Part shown: positions 23,321 through 31,162 of the stretch, piece after piece | How positions within the stretch are numbered: the stretch's first letter is position 1 | Layout of the letters: each line of letters opens with the position of its first letter | Source: CAZNGF01 sp964572855 | GTDB lineage: Bacteria; Bipolaricaulota; Bipolaricaulia; RBG-16-55-9; JAJCYT01 | Length of the DNA stretch: 64,000 bases | NCBI GenBank assembly: GCA_964572855.1 | Contig: CAZNGF010000003.1 | Location: 1 to 64,000, forward strand | Direction of reading: 5' to 3' | Position numbers and translations under genes: made by a program | Notes under the pieces: generated by a model | Told to the model about the DNA's origin: nothing | What the model saw: only the letters and a program-made list of their open reading frames with translations | The model's database searches: none

Positions 23321-23322
23321 CT

Positions 23323-23508
23323 TCAGCGGCGCCGCAGGCTCCAAAACAGCAGCACGTCCCCGACGACCAGCGTCCCCGCGCCGACCCAGACCCACAGCGT
23401 CTGGCCCGTCATGAACGACCCGCCCAGCACGCCCACGCCCTGCAGGATCCAGACGATCCCGATCAGGGCCAGCAGGCCGCCGAGGACGGCGATCCATTTC
23501 CGAGCCAT
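23323..23508 (-). CDS. Small two-helix membrane protein
   Basis: 61 aa from ATG 23508 (AAAGAGG upstream). Two membrane helices: IAVLGGLLALIGIVWILQGVGVL and LWVWVGAGTLVVGDVLLFWSL. The loop GGSFMTGQTLWVW is between them, with basic ends (MARK at the N-terminus, RRR at the C-terminus). It belongs to a common family of ~60 aa uncharacterised membrane proteins with the WILQGxGxLxGSFM core. It ends 2 bp from the prs stop on the opposite strand. Function unknown. Confidence 0.8.
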   Translation of the reverse strand: MARKWIAVLGGLLALIGIVWILQGVGVLGGSFMTGQTLWVWVGAGTLVVGDVLLFWSLRRR

Positions 23509-23551
23509 GCGCGCCTCTTTATGATCGCGTTTTAACGGTCTGGGATCAGCG

Positions 23552-24880
23552 TCAACCCCCAAACCGCTGGAACAAGCCGTAGAGCGCCTCGGCCCCGAAG
23601 GTGATTGCCTCGGCCGGCACGCGCTCGTCGTCGGCGTGGACGGTCTCCAGGAAATTGAACCCTTCCGGCAGGTTCATGGGCAAAAAGCCGTAGGGTTGGA
23701 TCCCGAGTTGGGCGAAGAAGCGCCCGTCGGTGACGCCGGGCATGACCAGCGGGACGGGGATCCCCTCCGGGTCGGCCTCGCGCAGCAGGTCGCCCATGAG
23801 CGCGAACAGTCCCATGTCGGCCTCGGCCAAGCCGGGGTCGTGGCGGACGAGCTCCAGCTCGACCTCGTCGCCGGCGAGCGCGCGGATCTCGTCTATCAGG
23901 TCCTGGGGCCCGTAGCCGGGCAGCAGGCGGCCGTCCAGCGCCACCGACACCTCGCCCGGAATCACGTTGATCTTGTCGCCCCCGTGCAGGATCGTGGGGC
24001 TGACGGTGTGATGTAACATGCTGTCGAAGAAGCGCGCGGTCGGGCCGAGCTGGTCCAGCGCCGCGTCGGTGCGTTCGGGGTCCAGCAGCGCGCGCAACGT
24101 CTCGTCCCATGGCTCCTCGAGCGCCTCGGCCATCGCCTCCAGCATCCGGGTCACGATGGGCGTGTGGTGCACGGGCAGACGCCGATTGAGCCCCTGGAGC
24201 AGCGTGCCCAGTTTGGCCATGGCCCCGTCACGCACCGGAAACGCTCCGTGGCCGCCTTGTCCTTTGAGCGTCGCCTTCATCCAGCACATCTGCTTTTCGG
24301 CCACCTGGATGGGATAAAACTTGCGCCCGCCCAAGTAGAGCGGGAAGCCGCCGAACTCCCCGACGGCGTACTTGACGCCCTGGAACAGCTCGGGGTGAGA
24401 TTCGGCCAAGAAGCGGGCGCCGTCGTTTCCGCCGGCCTCCTCGTCGCTCAGGATCAGCAGCACGAGGTCGCCCGGCGGCTTGAGTCCCTCGGCTTTGGCG
24501 CGCAGGAACGCCGACAACAGCATGGCCACGCCGCCCTTCATGTCGAGCGCGCCCCGGCCCCAAACCCAGCCGTCGATGAGCTTTCCCGCAAACGGCGGGT
24601 GCGTCCAGCTTTGCCCCTGAGTTGTGACCACGTCCACGTGGCCGTGCAGCAGCAGCGGCGGCGCCTCGCCCCGGCCGGGCAGGCGCGCCACCAGGTTGGG
24701 CCGGCCCGGCGCTTGGGTGAGCGTCCGGGTTTCGATGCCGGCCGCTTGCAGCAGTTGGTCGATGAAGGCCACGCAGTCGGCCTCGTCCCCCGGCGGGTTG
24801 GTCGTGTCGAAGCGGATGAGACGTTGCAGCAGCTCGGCCGGGCGCTGCCATAGAGTCTGATCTGTCGCATTGAGTGCCAT
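23552..24880 (-). CDS. M20 family metallopeptidase (ArgE/DapE-like), last gene of the peptide operon
   Basis: 442 aa. Metal site: LLLHGHVDVV, GRGALDMKGG, LSDEEAGGNDG, with ETVHADDERV near the C-terminus as the last His ligand. The dimerisation domain (KGQGGHGAFPVRDGAMAKL) is present. This pattern fits the ArgE/DapE/Acy1/CPG2 group, which hydrolyses N-acyl amino acids or dipeptides; the large insert resembles bacterial peptidase T-like carnosinases. No signal peptide, so it is cytoplasmic. It starts 2 bp after the DppC-type permease stop and closes a ten-gene operon of peptide import and hydrolysis. Confidence 0.9.
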   Translation of the reverse strand: MALNATDQTLWQRPAELLQRLIRFDTTNPPGDEADCVAFIDQLLQAAGIETRTLTQAPGRPNLVARLPGRGEAPPLLLHGHVDVVTTQGQSWTHPPFAGKLIDGWVWGRGALDMKGGVAMLLSAFLRAKAEGLKPPGDLVLLILSDEEAGGNDGARFLAESHPELFQGVKYAVGEFGGFPLYLGGRKFYPIQVAEKQMCWMKATLKGQGGHGAFPVRDGAMAKLGTLLQGLNRRLPVHHTPIVTRMLEAMAEALEEPWDETLRALLDPERTDAALDQLGPTARFFDSMLHHTVSPTILHGGDKINVIPGEVSVALDGRLLPGYGPQDLIDEIRALAGDEVELELVRHDPGLAEADMGLFALMGDLLREADPEGIPVPLVMPGVTDGRFFAQLGIQPYGFLPMNLPEGFNFLETVHADDERVPAEAITFGAEALYGLFQRFGG

Positions 24881-24882
24881 TG

Positions 24883-25713
24883 CTATTCCCCCTTGCCGCG
24901 GTTCAGGGCGCCCTCGCCGGCCAGGTTGAGCCCCAGCGAGACCACGAAGATCGCCAGTCCAGGATAAATTGACATCCAGACCGCATAGTGCATAAAGCCG
25001 ATGCCGTCGCGCAACAGCAGGCCCAGCGAGGGCTGCGGTGGCTGGACGCCCAGGCCGAGGAACGACAGCGCCGAGATCGCCAGGATGGCAAAGCTCGCCT
25101 GCAAGAGCGCCTGGGCCGAGAGGATCGGCAGGCTGTTGGGCAGGACGTGGCGGAAGAGTGTGGCGAGGCCCGAGCGTCCCATGGCCCGTGCGGCCAGGAC
25201 GTACTCCTCGTTCTTGAGCGCCAGCGTCTGGCCGCGCGCCACGCGGGCGAAGATGGGGGCGTAGACGAACCCGATGATGAGCACGACGTTGCGCATGTTC
25301 GGGCCCAGCGCGGCGATGATCGCGATGGCCAGCAGGATGACCGGGAAAGCCATGACGATGTCGAGCACCCGCATGATGACGTTGTCGACCACGTTGCCGT
25401 AGAACCCCGAGATCAGCCCCAGCGGCACGCCCAGCGTCAACGACATGACCAGCGCCGCGGCCGTGATGGCCAGGTCCGTGCGGTAGGCGTGCACGACGCG
25501 GGCGAACAGGTCGCGCCCGTAGCTGTCCGTGCCGAACCAGTGCGCGGGGCTCGCGCCCTGAAACGACTCGGTCACGGACATCGAAAGCGGGTTGTATCCG
25601 CCCAGGACGGGGTAGAGCGTGATCACAACCACCACGGCCAACAGGATCAGCAGCCCGGCGGCCGTCATCTTGTTGCGGCGTGCGGCCCGCAGCAGTCGCT
25701 TGAGCCAGCGCAT
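24883..25713 (-). CDS. DppC-type peptide ABC transporter permease
   Basis: About 276 aa. The DppC N-terminal region (HWFGTDSYGRDLFARVVHAYR) and the permease domain are complete. The cytoplasmic EAA loop is AARAMGRSGLATLFRHVLPNSL, and the end GLGVQPPQPSLGLLL is typical of OppC/DppC. ATG 25713 follows the previous gene's stop by 2 bp; an in-frame GTG at 25725 is the alternative. Its partner DppB is encoded 4.4 kb upstream in the same operon, separated by four enzyme genes, an unusual split. Confidence 0.92.
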   Translation of the reverse strand: MRWLKRLLRAARRNKMTAAGLLILLAVVVVITLYPVLGGYNPLSMSVTESFQGASPAHWFGTDSYGRDLFARVVHAYRTDLAITAAALVMSLTLGVPLGLISGFYGNVVDNVIMRVLDIVMAFPVILLAIAIIAALGPNMRNVVLIIGFVYAPIFARVARGQTLALKNEEYVLAARAMGRSGLATLFRHVLPNSLPILSAQALLQASFAILAISALSFLGLGVQPPQPSLGLLLRDGIGFMHYAVWMSIYPGLAIFVVSLGLNLAGEGALNRGKGE

Positions 25714-25715
25714 GC

Positions 25716-26903
25716 TCAAAAGCACGAGATCCCGTCGAGCCGCTCGCCGGATTTCATGACCAAGTGGATATCGGTCATGCGTTCCACGTCCTCCAGCGGG
25801 TTTCCCCGCACCGAGATCACGTCCGCGCGCTTGCCGGCCTCAAGCGAGCCCGTTTCGGCCTCGACCCCGCAGACGCGCGCGCCGTTGAGCGTGGCGGCCG
25901 TGAGGGCGGCCAGGGGCGTGGCGCCGTACTCGACCAGCTTGGCGATCTCGAAGGCCATCGCCCCGTGCACGCTGTCGGTCCCGACGGCCAGGTTCACGCC
26001 CGAGGCCACGGCGCGCTTCATGTTGGCGCCCGTGGTGCGGCGCGCGTCTTCGAGCTTGGCGCGGATGGCCGGCACGGCCCCGTCGGCGCGCTCGATGCCG
26101 TCCTCGTGGTAGAGGATGGCCTGCGTGCTCACCAGCCAGGTGCCCTTGTCGATCATGATGGCCAAGTCCTCGGCCGTCACGCCGCTGCCGTGCTCGATGG
26201 TGTCGATGCCCGCCTCCAGGCACATGCGCAGTCCCCGCCCGCCGATGGCGTGGGCCGCGACGCGACGGCCGTTGCGGTGGGCCTCGTCGACCGCGGCTGC
26301 CAGCTCCTCGTACGTGTAGCCGCAGAAGTCGACGCTGGTGTCCTTCGAGCTCACGCCTCCCGTCGCAAACACCTTGATGAGGTCGGCGCCGGCCTTGACG
26401 TTCTCGCGCACGCGCTTGCGCACGGCCTCAACGCCGTCGGTGAGCGTGAGCGCCGCGCCGTGGCCATGGGTTGAGACGATGGCCCGCGTGCTGATCAACA
26501 AATGCGGTCCCGGAATCCGGCCCGCTTCAATCGCGCGCTTGATCTCGACGTCGATGAAATGTTCTTCGGCCATGACGCGCATGGTCGTGACGCCGCTTTT
26601 GAGGTCCGTGCGCAAATTGCCCACCGCGCGCAGGATCTGCGGTGCGGGGCCCTGCTTGAGCTGGCCCAACTGGTCGCCCTCGCCGGGGATGACCGAGAGG
26701 TGGCTGTGGCTGTCGATCAGGCCCGGCAGCAGCGTCTCGCCCGGCAGCTCCAGCACGTCGACCTCGGCGTCGCCCACGTGTGCGCGTGCGCCGGCCCAGT
26801 CGCCCGCGTAGCTTAATCGATCGCCTTCGACCACGACCGCGCCGTCGGCGACCGCCTCCGCACCCGTCCCGTCGATGAGCCGGTCGGCCCGGATGATCCG
26901 CAT
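25716..26903 (-). CDS. Amidohydrolase-superfamily protein (prolidase/imidazolonepropionase-like)
   Basis: 395 aa TIM-barrel metal hydrolase. Metal ligands: HSHL at about 65, the carbamylatable Lys in ADLIKVFATGG at about 175, His in VAAHAIGGRG at about 220, His in TIEHGSG at about 240, and Asp in AVGTDSVHG at about 310. A conserved C-terminal strand (ADVISVRGNPLEDV) completes the small beta-domain. Close relatives include Xaa-Pro and Xaa-Arg dipeptidases (Sgx9260-type), which suits an operon of peptide transporters and peptidases. It overlaps the racemase-like gene by a single base (26903). Confidence 0.88.
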   Translation of the reverse strand: MRIIRADRLIDGTGAEAVADGAVVVEGDRLSYAGDWAGARAHVGDAEVDVLELPGETLLPGLIDSHSHLSVIPGEGDQLGQLKQGPAPQILRAVGNLRTDLKSGVTTMRVMAEEHFIDVEIKRAIEAGRIPGPHLLISTRAIVSTHGHGAALTLTDGVEAVRKRVRENVKAGADLIKVFATGGVSSKDTSVDFCGYTYEELAAAVDEAHRNGRRVAAHAIGGRGLRMCLEAGIDTIEHGSGVTAEDLAIMIDKGTWLVSTQAILYHEDGIERADGAVPAIRAKLEDARRTTGANMKRAVASGVNLAVGTDSVHGAMAFEIAKLVEYGATPLAALTAATLNGARVCGVEAETGSLEAGKRADVISVRGNPLEDVERMTDIHLVMKSGERLDGISCF

Positions 26904-27547
26904 CAGCTCAGCAGCGACTGGGCGGTGTGCAGCGCCGCCGACAGCGGGTTGACGATCCGCACGCCCGCTAACTCCCCGATACCGCGTTCGGCCAGCAGGA
27001 AGGCGTAGCTCATGCAGCCGGGCACGACCGCGTCAGCTCCCATCTTCGCCAGTGCGGACTCGAAGCGCGCCAGCGCCCCGTCGGGGTCGCGGACGATCTC
27101 CAGCACGCCGACCTCGACCGCGCCGATGCCGTCGACGTGCTCTGCAAAGCCCAGGCAGCGCACCTGTTCCTCCAGGATCGGGACGACCTCCTGGTTGATG
27201 GTCAGGATCGAAAACGTCCCGAACCCGGCCGCGGCGGTGGCGAACGAGGCGCGTACCGGTCCTACCACGGGAACGCCGGCGGTCTGCCGTACCGGCGCGA
27301 TCCCTAAGTCGCTGTAGCACCCGATCACGAAGCCGTCGACTCGGTCGCGCGTCCGCTCGACCAGCCGGACCAAGTGCGGCACGGCGTTCCGCTCGTCTTC
27401 GGGCGACTCGATCGAGGGCGGTCCGTCGTCGACCTCCAGTAACGCGACGCGCGCGCCGTTGAGGGCCAGTTCGTTCAGGATTCGCGTCCGCCTTTCCCGT
27501 TCCGCCTCGTCCAGGCCCGTGCCCGGAATCAGGTAGCCAATGGTCAT
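26903..27547 (-). CDS. Asp/Glu/hydantoin racemase-family protein
   Basis: 214 aa. The two-fold pseudo-symmetric racemase fold has a catalytic Cys in each half: VIGCYSDLGI at about 75 and VPGCMSYAFL at about 180. Flanking motifs VPVVGPVRASFATA and VRIVNPLSAALHTAQ match hydantoin/allantoin-racemase relatives (HyuE, aspartate racemase). It probably inverts an alpha-carbon of an amino acid or hydantoin. In this operon it might let the cell use D-residues in imported peptides; that is inference. Good starts: ATG 27547, with AAAGGAGC upstream. Confidence 0.85.
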   Translation of the reverse strand: MTIGYLIPGTGLDEAERERRTRILNELALNGARVALLEVDDGPPSIESPEDERNAVPHLVRLVERTRDRVDGFVIGCYSDLGIAPVRQTAGVPVVGPVRASFATAAAGFGTFSILTINQEVVPILEEQVRCLGFAEHVDGIGAVEVGVLEIVRDPDGALARFESALAKMGADAVVPGCMSYAFLLAERGIGELAGVRIVNPLSAALHTAQSLLS

Positions 27548-27591
27548 GGATGCTCCTTTGGTTTAAGTGCCGTTCCGGTCTCCGGTTTCCT

Positions 27592-29292
27592 TCAAGCCTG
27601 CAAACTCGGTGCCAGTCCCCGCTCGCGCGCCAGCGCCATCCGGATCGCGTCGGCATGGCCTTCCAAAATCAACTGTACCGACAGGAACACGCTCACCGCG
27701 GACAGGTACGTTCCCGCCGCCAAGTAGTACGGGTTCTTGTCGAAGTGCTGGTAGGGCTGGACGGGGAGGTCCGGCGCGTCTGCGTCCACGCCGTTCAAAG
27801 CCAAGTCGACCAACGCCCCGGCTCCGCGCAGGAGCGCGCGCAGGCCCTGGTAGCCCGCGTCCTGGCCCCAGGCGATGGGGCGCTCGTAGTGAAGCGCGGC
27901 CCGCAGCGGGGCGAGCGTATGCGGGTCGGCCCGCGCGCCGAGCGCGATCAACTCGTCGATTGTCTCGTCGAGGCGTTCGGCCACGCCCGGCAGCGCGCGC
28001 AAGGATTCGTCCCAGACTCGCTCGGGGGGCAACCCCATGATCGACAGGCTGTAGCGCGGGTCGAGCCACCACGGATTCTCGACCCCGGCGGCGCGCTCGC
28101 GCAAGCGATCGAATTTCTCCAAAACCTCAGCGGCCTGGCATTTGAGCGCCTTCAGGTCGGCGTCGAGCGCGAGGGACTCGGTCCGCTCGCCCAGGGGCGG
28201 TAGCGCCCGGCGGCCGGCCGCCGTTTCGGCGCCGAGCTCGCGGTGGCTGCCGGCCTGCCAGAAGAGCGCGTTGGCCAGCATGCGCGCGGCCACGCCCCAC
28301 TCGGTGAGCGTGGCGGCGTCCGCGCCGAACTCGGGGTGCGAGCCGAACAGCACGACCCGTCCCAGGCCCAGGTGCCCCGCAACGACGACGCCCTTGCCCT
28401 CGCGCGCGCCGCGGGCGGCCAGCGTCTGCTCCGGCGGTACGTCGACCGGCGCCAGGAAGTGTTCCGAGGGCGTGAAGCGCTCCGTCAGGCCGTCGAGCGA
28501 GGCCAGCGGGATCATGGCCGATGCCCCCTCGAGCGGCGGGTCGGCCGGCTCGAATAGCGGCCCGTTGTAGTGCGTGAGCTCGAACGTCTCGGGCAGGCCA
28601 GCCATCACCGGGTGCTCGGGGTTGGCGTTTCGCACGTGCCAGACGCCCACGCCGGGGGATTCCAGCCCGACCCATTCCTTGCCCTCGCAGTTCCAGACGC
28701 GCGCGCGAATCAGGTTCATGCAGCGCTTGGCCGGGCAGGTGTCGGTGAACGCCTCGGGCGCGACGGCCGCGTCGTACGAGCCCGCACACGAGCTCAAGTA
28801 CAGCCCGCCGCGCCGCACGAACGCGACCACTTGTTCGGCCCCGGCCTCGCCCAGCGGGTTGAGCTGGCCGTGCATGGCCTGCCAGCCGCCGCCTGGGAAT
28901 ACCAGCGCGTCGAATCCTTCCAGAAACCCCTCGCGGATGTGTTGGTCCGTGACGAACGCGCAGTCGAATCCCAACCGGCTCAGCAGCGCCATGTGGTGAA
29001 ACGGCGCCCCGCCGCCGCCGTAGAGCGCCACGCGCAGCCGGGAAAGCCGCATAAGCCGCCCGGCCGGCGGGCGGGCCAGCGGGGTGGTCGAGACGTCGTG
29101 GTGCGCCAGCGCGCTTTGCGCGTCCGTGTCCAGTTCGGCCACGAACGCTCCCGTCGGGAGCGCGTGTCCTTCCGTGTCGATCGATTCCAGCGCCTCGTAC
29201 ACCGCGACGTCGCGGGCCAACAGGTCGTTGACGGCGCGACAAGCGGCCTCCCAGCGCTCGGTGTCGGCGGTCCAGGTGGTCCAGCGTGTCAT
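27592..29292 (-). CDS. BPL_N (glutamine-amidotransferase-fold) domain protein, two-domain
   Basis: 566 aa from ATG 29292 (AAGGGGG upstream). Residues about 90-330 form a class I glutamine-amidotransferase-like domain of the BPL_N type. VALYGGGGAPFHHMALL opens it, followed by ALVFPGGGWQAMHGQL and the nucleophile elbow GLYLSSCAGSYDAAV, with Cys at about 165. A late GHLGLGRVVLFGSHPEFG supplies the His-Glu-like end. The C-terminal ~230 residues are an all-alpha region with no recognised family. BPL_N proteins lack a known reaction. Its place between a prolyl iminopeptidase-like gene and a racemase implies a role in peptide or modified amino acid turnover. Confidence 0.75.
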   Translation of the reverse strand: MTRWTTWTADTERWEAACRAVNDLLARDVAVYEALESIDTEGHALPTGAFVAELDTDAQSALAHHDVSTTPLARPPAGRLMRLSRLRVALYGGGGAPFHHMALLSRLGFDCAFVTDQHIREGFLEGFDALVFPGGGWQAMHGQLNPLGEAGAEQVVAFVRRGGLYLSSCAGSYDAAVAPEAFTDTCPAKRCMNLIRARVWNCEGKEWVGLESPGVGVWHVRNANPEHPVMAGLPETFELTHYNGPLFEPADPPLEGASAMIPLASLDGLTERFTPSEHFLAPVDVPPEQTLAARGAREGKGVVVAGHLGLGRVVLFGSHPEFGADAATLTEWGVAARMLANALFWQAGSHRELGAETAAGRRALPPLGERTESLALDADLKALKCQAAEVLEKFDRLRERAAGVENPWWLDPRYSLSIMGLPPERVWDESLRALPGVAERLDETIDELIALGARADPHTLAPLRAALHYERPIAWGQDAGYQGLRALLRGAGALVDLALNGVDADAPDLPVQPYQHFDKNPYYLAAGTYLSAVSVFLSVQLILEGHADAIRMALARERGLAPSLQA

Positions 29293-29305
29293 GGGCATCC
29301 CCCTT

Positions 29306-30130
29306 TTAGAACTCGTCCAAGAACGCGCGCACCGCGTCCACGAACGCGACGTTCTCCTCCAGTTGCGGCGAGTGGCCGCTGCGCTCGAACACGACCAGGC
29401 GCGCGTTGGGGATGCGCTCGGCCAGGAGCTCGGCGGCCTCGGGTGGCGTGATCCAGTCGTGCCGGCCCACGGCAATCAGTGTCGGGACGCGGATCTCGCC
29501 CAAACGCTCCGTCAGGTCGTAGCGGGCGAATTCGTTGGAAAACATCGCGTTGTGCGTCTCAAAGCGGAAGCGCGGCTCGTCACCCCCCTCGGGCGGCTCC
29601 CCCGCCCAGTAGAGCGGCGCGATCCGTTCGAAGATGGCTTTGAAGTCCGCGTTGCTTTCGACCGTTCCCGCGAACATGCGGTCCAGCATGGCCTCGGTGA
29701 GTCCCGGCGCCCGGTCCAATTGGGAAAGGGCGTTGGCCTTGGCTTGGCCCACGAAGCGGTTGCTGGGCGCGGTGTCGCGCAGGATCAGGTGTGTCAGGCG
29801 CTCGGGGTGCTCCAGCGCGTACAGCAGCGCGATGAAGCCGCCGTATGACCCGCCGTAGAGGGCCATGCGCCCGAGCCCGAGTGCCGTCCGTACGCCCTCG
29901 GCGTCGGCGACGTACTGGGCGTTGCTGAAGGGCGGCGTCGCGCTGGCGCGCCCGCAGCCGCGCTGGTCGTAGGCCACCACGCGGTAGGCGTCGGCCAGCG
30001 GGCCGAGCGCCTTGAGTTCGTTGCGGTGGTCGGCGATGCCCGGCCCGCCGTGCAGGGCCAGCAGCGCGGGAGCGTGTTCGTCGCCGGCCGAATTGCAGTG
30101 CAGTTCGGCCCCGTTGATCGACAGGTTCAC
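29306..30130 (-). CDS. Proline iminopeptidase-like alpha/beta hydrolase
   Basis: 274 aa. Motifs of the S33 family: oxyanion HGGPGIAD at about 27, DQRGCGRA, nucleophile GGSYGG at about 93 (Ser), Asp in VGRHDWITP at about 225, and His in RSGHSPQLEEN at about 252. Such enzymes remove N-terminal proline from peptides. No signal peptide; cytoplasmic. It starts 10 bp after the DppB-type permease and 13 bp before the BPL_N gene, inside the peptide operon. Confidence 0.9.
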   Translation of the reverse strand: MNLSINGAELHCNSAGDEHAPALLALHGGPGIADHRNELKALGPLADAYRVVAYDQRGCGRASATPPFSNAQYVADAEGVRTALGLGRMALYGGSYGGFIALLYALEHPERLTHLILRDTAPSNRFVGQAKANALSQLDRAPGLTEAMLDRMFAGTVESNADFKAIFERIAPLYWAGEPPEGGDEPRFRFETHNAMFSNEFARYDLTERLGEIRVPTLIAVGRHDWITPPEAAELLAERIPNARLVVFERSGHSPQLEENVAFVDAVRAFLDEF

Positions 30131-30140
30131 GCGGCTCCTT

Positions 30141-31079
30141 TCAGTCGTATTTGATCCTCGGGTCGAGGTAGGCGTACAGCACGTCGGTGACGAAGTTGAT
30201 CAGCACGAACCAGAGCGTGAGGATCAGCGTCACGGCCTGCACGACGGGATAGTCTTTGACCACGGCGCTCTCCAGGATGAGCTGGCCCAGCCCCGGCAAC
30301 GCGAAGATCGACTCGATGATGATCGCCCCGCCCAACAGATAGCCGAACTGGAGCCCGACGATGGTGACAATCGGGATGAGCGCGTTTTTGAACGCATGGG
30401 TGAAGATGACCCGAATGTGTCCCAGCCCCAGCGCCCGCATGGTCCGAATGTAGGGCTTTTTGATGACCTCCAGCATGCTCGTGCGCGTGATGCGCATGGT
30501 CACCGAGGTCATGGGCAGTGCCAGCGCCAGCACGGGCATGACCATGTAGAGCAGGTGCGCCCCCCACCCTTCCGAGGGGAAGACGTAGGTCCCGATGGGC
30601 AGCCAGCGCAGCTCGACCGAGAACAGGATGATGAGCAGGATACCCACCCAAAACTGCGGCATGGACAGCCCCACGATGCTGAACAGGATGAAGCCGAAGT
30701 CGAGCCGGCGAAACACCGTGATCAGCACGCCCAACGGGACGGCCACCAGCACCGACACCAGACTGGCCAGCGCCACAAGCTCGAGGCTCACGGGCAAGGC
30801 CACGCGCAGGCGATCGCTCACGGGGTTGCGCGTCTGAATGGAAATCCCGAAGTCCCCGCGCAGCACGCCTCCGAGCCAGCCGACGTACTGCACGTGCAGC
30901 GGCTGGTCCAGGCCGAGCTGCTGCGTGACGCGTTCGGTGAGCTCGGGCGTGGCCATGATACCCAGCGAGGCGCGCACGGGGTCGCCCGGCACGATGTGGA
31001 TCAGCAGGAAGACCAGCAGCGAGGCCCCCAGCGCGACGAAGGCCGTCAGGATGAGGCGGTCCAACAGGAACTTAAGCAC
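30141..31079 (-). CDS. DppB-type peptide ABC transporter permease
   Basis: 312 aa. DppB/OppB features: the N-terminal helix LILTAFVALGASLLVFLLIHIVPGDPV, LGLDQPLHVQYVGWLGGVLRGDFGIS, the EAA loop RTMRALGLGHIRVIFTHAFKNAL, and the terminal VLYAYLDPRIKY. It lies downstream of the binding-protein gene beyond a strong hairpin (31108-31145), so it is probably made at lower level. The two ATPases that normally complete a Dpp/Opp system are not in this operon. Confidence 0.95.
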   Translation of the reverse strand: MLKFLLDRLILTAFVALGASLLVFLLIHIVPGDPVRASLGIMATPELTERVTQQLGLDQPLHVQYVGWLGGVLRGDFGISIQTRNPVSDRLRVALPVSLELVALASLVSVLVAVPLGVLITVFRRLDFGFILFSIVGLSMPQFWVGILLIILFSVELRWLPIGTYVFPSEGWGAHLLYMVMPVLALALPMTSVTMRITRTSMLEVIKKPYIRTMRALGLGHIRVIFTHAFKNALIPIVTIVGLQFGYLLGGAIIIESIFALPGLGQLILESAVVKDYPVVQAVTLILTLWFVLINFVTDVLYAYLDPRIKYD

Positions 31080-31107
31080 GGTTCACCCCGGTTGAAACGG
31101 AACGAAA

Positions 31108-31145
31108 ACGCCGCGGGGGCGCGAGAGAGCCCACCCCCGCGGCGT
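31108..31145 (-). terminator. Intraoperonic terminator behind the peptide-binding protein
   Basis: On the minus strand a 12 bp perfect stem, ACGCCGCGGGGG with CCCCCGCGGCGT, is followed by TTTCG. It sits 18 bp after the binding-protein stop and 29 bp before the DppB start. It should end most transcripts after the binding protein and protect that mRNA. Confidence 0.8.
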
Positions 31146-31162
31146 CATCGCGGTGGACGTCG

